A DNA stretch of 11,778 nt from JBGOUJ01 sp041477005 (lineage in GTDB: Bacteria; Acidobacteriota; Terriglobia; Bryobacterales; JACQDG01): NCBI GenBank assembly GCA_041477005.1, contig JBGOUJ010000190.1, forward strand, positions 1 to 11,778, in the 5' to 3' direction. This document shows positions 6,693-11,778 of the stretch, piece by piece (positions within the stretch are counted from its first letter, which is position 1; every line of letters begins with the position of its first letter). A program made the position numbers and the translations under genes. The notes below the pieces were generated by a model that worked only from the letters and a program-made list of their open reading frames with translations, did no database searches and was not told where the DNA came from.

Positions 6693-7719
6693 TGAGCTCC
6701 GGCTCGGGGAGGCGGAGAAAGGCCTCGACCGCGGAGGGATCGAACTGGGTTCCGGTGTGTTTCTTCAGCTCGCCGAACGCCACGTCGAATCCGCGAGCGG
6801 CGCGATAGGGGCGGTTGCAGGTGATGGCGTCCACGGTATCGACGATGCTGAACAGGCGGGCGCCCAGGGGGATCTCCTCGCCCCGCAGCCCGCAAGGGTA
6901 ACCGGCGCCGTCATAGCGCTCATGATGGGCGTAAACCACTTGGGCGGCTTCCTTGGGGAGATCGGGCACAGCGGCGAGCAACTGAAAGCCGATTTGCGGG
7001 TGGCCGCGCATGACCTGCCATTCTCTTTCGTCCAGCGGTCCCGGCTTGAGAAGCACATTGCGCGGCACGGCGATCTTGCCGATGTCGTGGAGCAAGGCGC
7101 CCAAGCGCAGGTTGAACAGCGCTTGACTCCCCAGGCCGTACGCCTGGCCGAACAGAGTGGCATAAGAGGCCACACGCAGGGAGTGCTGCATGGTTTCGTA
7201 GCGCTTGGTGCTCAGGGCCTGGAGGAGTTCCAAGACCCTCTCGGGTTGGCAGTCGGGAAGCTCCGCGCAGCCGTCCGCAGGTTTGCAATGAGCGAGGAAA
7301 CTGGCGAGCGCTTTTTGCAGAGCCGCCTGGTCAGCCCTGGCGCCGCTGCGCACGTGGCGCGCCACCATCGACAGAACCTCGGCCGGGTTGGCGGGTTTGA
7401 GAAGGTAGTCGGCGGCTCCTGCCTGGGCGGCTTCCAAGGCTGTGGCCAGTTCATAGATCCCGGAAATCAGGATGACCGGGATCTTGGGACTCAAGGCACG
7501 CACCCGCCTCAACACCTCCAACCCGTCGATGCCGGGCATGCGGAGGTCGGTCATCACCAGGTCGGGAGGAACGTCGGCGTTGGCCAAATAGGCCAGTGCG
7601 GTGAGACTCTCCCGAAAACATTTGCATTCGTAGCCCTCGATGGTCAGGACCTCAGCGAGGTATTTGCCGATCAGCTCGTCATCGTCGATCACCACCACTG
7701 TGGGAGCGAAAACAGCCAT
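6634..7719 (-). CDS. Response regulator with HD-GYP domain (probable cyclic-di-GMP phosphodiesterase)
   Basis: This 361-residue two-domain protein resembles RpfG. Residues 7-120 form a receiver domain with the acidic cluster D12-D14, phospho-acceptor D58 (TDLRMPGIDG), S86 and K108. Residues about 160-345 form an HD-GYP domain with the metal ligands and signatures in place: 'QHSLRV' (H179), 'LLHDIGKIAVP' (H211, D212), H240, 'HHERYDGAGYP' (265-275) and 'SIVDTVDAIT'. HD-GYP proteins hydrolyse c-di-GMP; phosphorylation of D58 would control the activity. No histidine kinase lies beside it, so it is an orphan regulator here. The start at 7719 has AAGGA six bases upstream. Its last ~19 codons overlap the end of the convergent dehydratase gene by 59 bp. 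All key residues seem intact, so an active enzyme is likely. Confidence 0.94.
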   Translation of the reverse strand: MAVFAPTVVVIDDDELIGKYLAEVLTIEGYECKCFRESLTALAYLANADVPPDLVMTDLRMPGIDGLEVLRRVRALSPKIPVILISGIYELATALEAAQAGAADYLLKPANPAEVLSMVARHVRSGARADQAALQKALASFLAHCKPADGCAELPDCQPERVLELLQALSTKRYETMQHSLRVASYATLFGQAYGLGSQALFNLRLGALLHDIGKIAVPRNVLLKPGPLDEREWQVMRGHPQIGFQLLAAVPDLPKEAAQVVYAHHERYDGAGYPCGLRGEEIPLGARLFSIVDTVDAITCNRPYRAARGFDVAFGELKKHTGTQFDPSAVEAFLRLPEPELINIRDQYPDSEELSLRSTA

Positions 7720-7727
7720 CGTGATCC

Positions 7728-7754
7728 TTATCGGCAGCTAGTGGAAATTCCTTA
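7728..7754 (-). promoter_or_regulatory. FliA (sigma-28)-like promoter before the HD-GYP gene
   Basis: On the minus strand GCCGATAA (7735-7728) equals the sigma-28 -10 consensus in all eight positions. TAAGGAAT (7754-7747) lies 11 bases upstream, the standard spacing, and matches five of eight positions of TAAAGTTT. The -10 is only 8 bases from the ATG and overlaps the AAGGA, so a transcript from it would be nearly leaderless. That weakens the call. Confidence 0.3.
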
Positions 7755-7777
7755 AGACCTTTTAGCTTCCGAGCACG

Positions 7778-7793
7778 CGACCGCACGACCGCA
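7778..7793 (+). repeat. 8-bp direct repeat upstream of the acs -10 element
   Basis: CGACCGCA occurs twice without a gap (7778-7785 and 7786-7793), just upstream of the putative acs -10 in the region where an activator would bind or a -35 would lie. No recognisable -35 hexamer is present, so an activator site is possible. Chance repetition in GC-rich DNA cannot be excluded. Confidence 0.5.
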
Positions 7794-7805
7794 TTTTCCG
7801 GGCGA

Positions 7806-7814
7806 TGGTATATT
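7806..7814 (+). promoter_or_regulatory. Candidate extended -10 promoter of acs
   Basis: TGGTATATT fits an extended -10 element (TGn followed by a TATAAT-like hexamer, five of six). Transcription would start near 7821, giving a leader of about 24 bases with the GGAG ribosome site at 7834-7837, seven bases from the ATG. There is no clear -35. Confidence 0.45.
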
Positions 7815-7844
7815 GGTGGGTTCCTCGCCAAACGGAGTGATCCA

Positions 7845-9773
<1,929 letters not shown>

Positions 9774-9837
9774 GGATTTCTGGGTTTGTTGATCGGTTGA
9801 TTGGCGCCGGGAACGCAGCGCGCAAGGATTACGACAT

Positions 9838-10506
9838 ATGAAACGAATGCTGGCAGTGCTGATGTTGGTGTGGGTTTGGTCGGGGCTGGCGGACGGGCCG
9901 AATGCTCCGAATACATTGACCCCGCAGGAGAAGAAAGAAGGATGGATCCTGCTGTGGGATGGCAAAACGATGACCGGCTGGGAGTCCCGCAGCGGCGCGG
10001 AGTGGAGAATCGTGGACGGCGCGATCATGACGGATTCCGGGAAAGGTGGAACGCTGCTGACGACGGAGAACTACTCGGATTTCGTGCTGAGGGCTGAGTT
10101 TCGGACGACGGCGGATATCAACAGCGGGATCTATCTGCGGATGAGCCGGGAACAGCAAACTCCTCCGCCGAAGGGGCAGGCTAAAAGCAGGGCGACGCCC
10201 TACTATGAATTGCAAATACGGGACGTCAACCCCGGCAATTTCAGCGGCGGCGATTACCTGACCGGCAGCATAGTAGACGTAGCGCACGCCTCCGCCGAGG
10301 CCAAGATCATCCCCGGGCAATGGAATCGCTTGGAAGTAACCGCGAAAGCAGACCACTTCGTGGTGGTTTACAACGGAAAGCAAGTGCTCGACACACACGA
10401 TTCCAGGCTCGCCTCGGGGGCCATCGGCCTGCAATGGGCACACCCGGAGCGCGTCCCCGGCAGGAAGATCGAGTTCCGCACTCTGAAGGTACGCCGCTTG
10501 AGCTGA
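9838..10506 (+). CDS. Secreted DUF1080 (3-keto-disaccharide hydrolase-like) protein
   Basis: This is a 222-residue protein with an N-terminal signal peptide (MKR, then a hydrophobic core to about residue 18) followed by a single DUF1080 domain (PF06439), a concanavalin-like beta sandwich. Diagnostic segments are 'LWDGKTMTGW' (39-48), 'WRIVDGAI' (56-63), 'LRAEFRT' with 'NSGIYLR' (84-101), 'YELQIRD' (123-129), 'GQWNRLEV' (160-167), 'GAIGLQ' (194-199) and the closing strand 'IEFRTLKVRRL'. Family members occur in large numbers in Acidobacteriota and Planctomycetota; some hydrolyse 3-keto-glycosides, others are uncharacterised, so activity here is inferred only. There is no lipobox cysteine, so it should be periplasmic or released. 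AAGGA at 9824-9828, nine bases before the ATG, supports the start. It may be cotranscribed with acs, as I see no terminator between them. Confidence 0.9.
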   Translation: MKRMLAVLMLVWVWSGLADGPNAPNTLTPQEKKEGWILLWDGKTMTGWESRSGAEWRIVDGAIMTDSGKGGTLLTTENYSDFVLRAEFRTTADINSGIYLRMSREQQTPPPKGQAKSRATPYYELQIRDVNPGNFSGGDYLTGSIVDVAHASAEAKIIPGQWNRLEVTAKADHFVVVYNGKQVLDTHDSRLASGAIGLQWAHPERVPGRKIEFRTLKVRRLS

Positions 10507-10563
10507 AGCAAGCCTCACCGGCGGGCGTGGCAGGGTGATGAAAGAGCCCGGAAACCCATCTGA

Positions 10564-10620
10564 CCTCAGAGCACGCAGAGGCTGAAAACGAAGGGCGTTC
10601 TCAGCGCTCGGCGTCTCCGG
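10564..10620. repeat. Degenerate copy of a dispersed 'CTCTGCGT/GAGACGC' intergenic repeat
   Basis: On the minus strand the segment reads GGAGACGCCGAGCGCTGAG near one end and CAGCCTCTGCGTGCTCTG near the other, with a short A/T-containing middle. This resembles the imperfectly palindromic 'cgcagag ... ctctgcg' elements scattered between genes in many acidobacterial and other environmental genomes. The two arms are only partly complementary. It is the only copy in this window, so identification rests on recollection of that pattern. Confidence 0.45.
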
Positions 10621-10794
10621 GGTGCATCGAATCGGTTTTTCAGCAGTCTGCCAGAGGCATAGCCGATGGCAGGAAGAGATTGAGCCTGGGCTACCACCAC
10701 GGTCATATAACTCCGAACCTCTCGAACCAGGGCGGCCCGCTGTTTGTACAAAATTACACACCAACTTGCGGCGGCGCTCGGCCAAACGGCTTTG

Positions 10795-10831
10795 GGTGCA
10801 ATTACTTGCCTTCTGGCAATACAATTGCACC
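10795..10831 (+). promoter_or_regulatory. Strong stem-loop in the leader of the secreted-protein gene
   Basis: GGTGCAATT (10795-10803) pairs perfectly with AATTGCACC (10823-10831). Inside, TTGCC (10806-10810) pairs with GGCAA (10815-10819), leaving a TTCT tetraloop and a small AC/TAC internal loop, 14 base pairs in all. It ends 15 bases before the GGAGGAGG ribosome site. It lacks a following T-run, as the T5 tract at 10856-10860 is too far away, so it is not an ordinary terminator. It could be a leader hairpin or a palindromic protein-binding site. Confidence 0.6.
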
Positions 10832-10860
10832 GGGGTGGGAGAAGTCGGAGGAGGATTTTT

Positions 10861-11616
10861 ATGACCAGATTGGCTCTACTGACCCTGCTGGGGACAGTCG
10901 TAGTACTGGGTCAACAGCCCGCTCTTGTGATACCGCACTTTGCAGACGGCGGGGGTTGGAGAAGCAGCGTCGCCGTTTTCAACAGCTTTGACGGCGATGC
11001 GGTCCACGTCTCGATCGTGTTCCACAGCGACAGCGGGGAAGTGGTTTCGGTCCCGGTGAACAATTACGGCGTCATCCGATCTTTGGAGATAGATCTGGCG
11101 CCCCAGAGCTCAATTTTTCTGGAGACCCTAGGAACGGCGCCGAACGTTCAGGTCGGTTGGGTGGAAGTCGCGCAACGTACCGGGGGCGTTCCCGTGAAAG
11201 GATATGCCGTGTTTCGCCAGACGGTCCCCGGCCGGCCGGACTTCGAGGCCGTGTCTGTGGGAATGAGGGCAGCCGGCACCATGACGTTCCCATTCGACAA
11301 CACGGGCGGGCTCGTCACCAGCTTTGCGGTGGTCAACCTCGCGCCGGCCACCTGCACGATTGCTGTGTCGCCCATCTACGATGAGTTCGGAAACCCCGTG
11401 ACCACCGAAAAAAAGCTGGTCGGCAGCCTCTACGCCAACGGGCACATCTCTTTCATTTCTACGGACAAAATCCCCGAGTTGGCCAACAAGCGAGGGTATC
11501 TGACTATGGCTCCCCTGTTAGCTTGTGGGGCCGGAGGCTTCGCTACGGTGGGGTTGCGCTTCAACCCATCCGGTCCATTCACGAGCTTGGCGCCCCTCAA
11601 CGTATCGACTCAGTAA
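10861..11616 (+). CDS. Secreted beta-rich protein of an uncharacterised acidobacterial-type family
   Basis: This 251-residue exported protein has a short signal peptide (MTRLALLTLLGTVVVLG, cleavage probably around residue 17-20). The mature part begins with 'IPHFADGGGW' (24-33), then two similar beta-sandwich-like halves: one with 'SSVAVFNSFDGDAVHVSIVF' and 'GWVEVAQ', ending in 'GYAVFRQ' (114-120); the other with 'SFAVVNLAPATCTIAVSPIY' and ending in 'GLRFNPSGPFTSLAPL' (231-246). Two cysteines (164, 222) in the second half could form a disulphide. I recall this pattern from many secreted Acidobacteria proteins of unknown function, often as repeats in larger adhesin-like proteins. No catalytic motif is visible. 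The start is set by GGAGGAGG at 10847-10854, six bases before the ATG; the open frame reaches back to 10744 but that part covers the hairpin and lacks a signal sequence. Confidence 0.85.
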   Translation: MTRLALLTLLGTVVVLGQQPALVIPHFADGGGWRSSVAVFNSFDGDAVHVSIVFHSDSGEVVSVPVNNYGVIRSLEIDLAPQSSIFLETLGTAPNVQVGWVEVAQRTGGVPVKGYAVFRQTVPGRPDFEAVSVGMRAAGTMTFPFDNTGGLVTSFAVVNLAPATCTIAVSPIYDEFGNPVTTEKKLVGSLYANGHISFISTDKIPELANKRGYLTMAPLLACGAGGFATVGLRFNPSGPFTSLAPLNVSTQ

Positions 11617-11621
11617 GGAAC

Positions 11622-11654
11622 ATTGATGATTTGTTGATTTGTCGATTCATCAAT
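11622..11654. terminator. Inverted repeat between convergent genes, possible weak terminator
   Basis: ATTGATGA (11622-11629) and TCATCAAT (11647-11654) are perfectly complementary with a 17-base spacer. The repeat lies five bases after the secreted-protein stop and covers the stop codon of the convergent gene at 11650-11652. The stem is AT-rich and no clear T-run follows on either strand, so termination would be weak at best. Confidence 0.3.
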
Positions 11655-11778
11655 CGATCCGGATTCCCAGCTCCCGTCCCATGGTGAAGGTGGGCTTTGA
11701 GCGGTTACGGATTAGATCGGTTTGCTGCGACAGGCCAGAGACCAGGATGGGCATGGCGATGGTCGAGTCGCAGTGGCA
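11650..11778 (-). CDS. C-terminal end of a convergent gene, possibly deoxyhypusine-synthase-like
   Basis: Read leftwards from the window edge, 42 codons stay open to the TGA at 11652-11650: 'CHCDSTIAMPILVSGLSQ', then 'QTDLIRNRSKPTFTMG', ending 'RELGIRID'. The composition and the ordered end look like real protein. 'DSTIAMPILV' resembles the C-terminal 'DASLVFPLLVAE' segment of deoxyhypusine synthases, whose bacterial relatives act on polyamines or have unknown roles. The match is short and made from memory, so the family call is tentative, but a gene here is likely. The N-terminal part lies outside the window. Confidence 0.5.
   Translation of the reverse strand, partial: CHCDSTIAMPILVSGLSQQTDLIRNRSKPTFTMGRELGIRID

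Larger units (their letters stand above)
10507..10860. other. Spacer without a supported gene; holds a repeat and a hairpin
   Basis: The 354 bases between the DUF1080 stop and the next ATG hold a degenerate dispersed repeat (10564-10620), a stop-free plus-strand stretch (about 10623-10860) that I do not accept as a gene, a strong hairpin (10795-10831) and the ribosome binding site GGAGGAGG (10847-10854). No tRNA or small RNA is recognised. Confidence 0.6.

Noticed and set aside
6757..7755. 332-residue plus-strand frame opposite the HD-GYP gene
   Set aside because: Antisense shadow of a gene whose catalytic motifs are all present.
9829..10830. 333-residue minus-strand frame opposite the DUF1080 gene
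   Set aside because: Arg/Pro-rich shadow translation, while the plus strand carries a complete DUF1080 domain and signal peptide.
10623..10991. Plus-strand stop-free stretch with a Gly/Asn/Pro-rich, protein-like translation (for example SNQGGPLFVQNYTP)
   Set aside because: It has no family match I know and no ATG or ribosome site, and it runs out of frame into the secreted-protein gene. It could be a gene remnant, but support is too weak.
10744..11616. Longer secreted protein starting at 10744
   Set aside because: The extension covers the hairpin and ribosome site and would bury the signal peptide.

Overview
The window looks like a chromosomal stretch of a high-GC Acidobacteriota bacterium, probably Solibacter/Bryobacter-like. 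The strongest sign is an acidobacterial PadR-type repressor lying directly upstream of a giant duplicated MacB/FtsX permease, a pair typical of that phylum. A DUF1080 lipase-like sugar hydrolase, a secreted 'IPHFADGGGW' protein and the tail of a kinase-type beta-propeller fit the same origin. This assignment is inferred from gene families; no rRNA or tRNA is present to confirm it.

Layout. The left edge (2-334, +) holds the C-terminal end of an unrecognised conserved protein. From 335 to about 2510 lies a gene graveyard with no convincing intact gene. It contains the first third of a second, frameshifted threonine dehydratase copy (805-1097, +), the C-terminal propeller of a Ser/Thr-kinase-like protein (about 2023-1208, -), and, joined to it in the opposite direction, the C-terminal end of an HEXXH metalloprotease (about 2015-2341, +). 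Next comes the intact padR-ADOP permease operon (5515-2514, -), with coupled translation and a candidate autoregulatory promoter/operator at 5523-5569. Diverging from it is the intact PLP-dependent threonine/serine dehydratase (5703-6692, +). Its 3' end overlaps by 59 bp the convergent HD-GYP response regulator (7719-6634, -).

The right third carries acetyl-CoA synthetase (7845-9773, +), divergent from the HD-GYP gene across a 125-bp promoter region. It is followed by a secreted DUF1080 protein (9838-10506, +), a gene-free spacer of 354 bp with a degenerate dispersed repeat and a strong hairpin, a secreted two-repeat beta protein (10861-11616, +), and, at the right edge, the last 42 residues of a convergent gene on the minus strand (11778-11650) that may be deoxyhypusine-synthase-like.

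The genes do not form one pathway. Acetate activation, amino-acid deamination, c-di-GMP turnover and PadR-controlled export are separate modules. I see no CRISPR array, no recognisable transposase and no coherent undescribed multi-gene system. The most informative oddities are the graveyard flanked by two diverged dehydratase copies, the hairpin in front of the secreted-protein gene, and the candidate regulatory sites of padR, the HD-GYP gene and acs.
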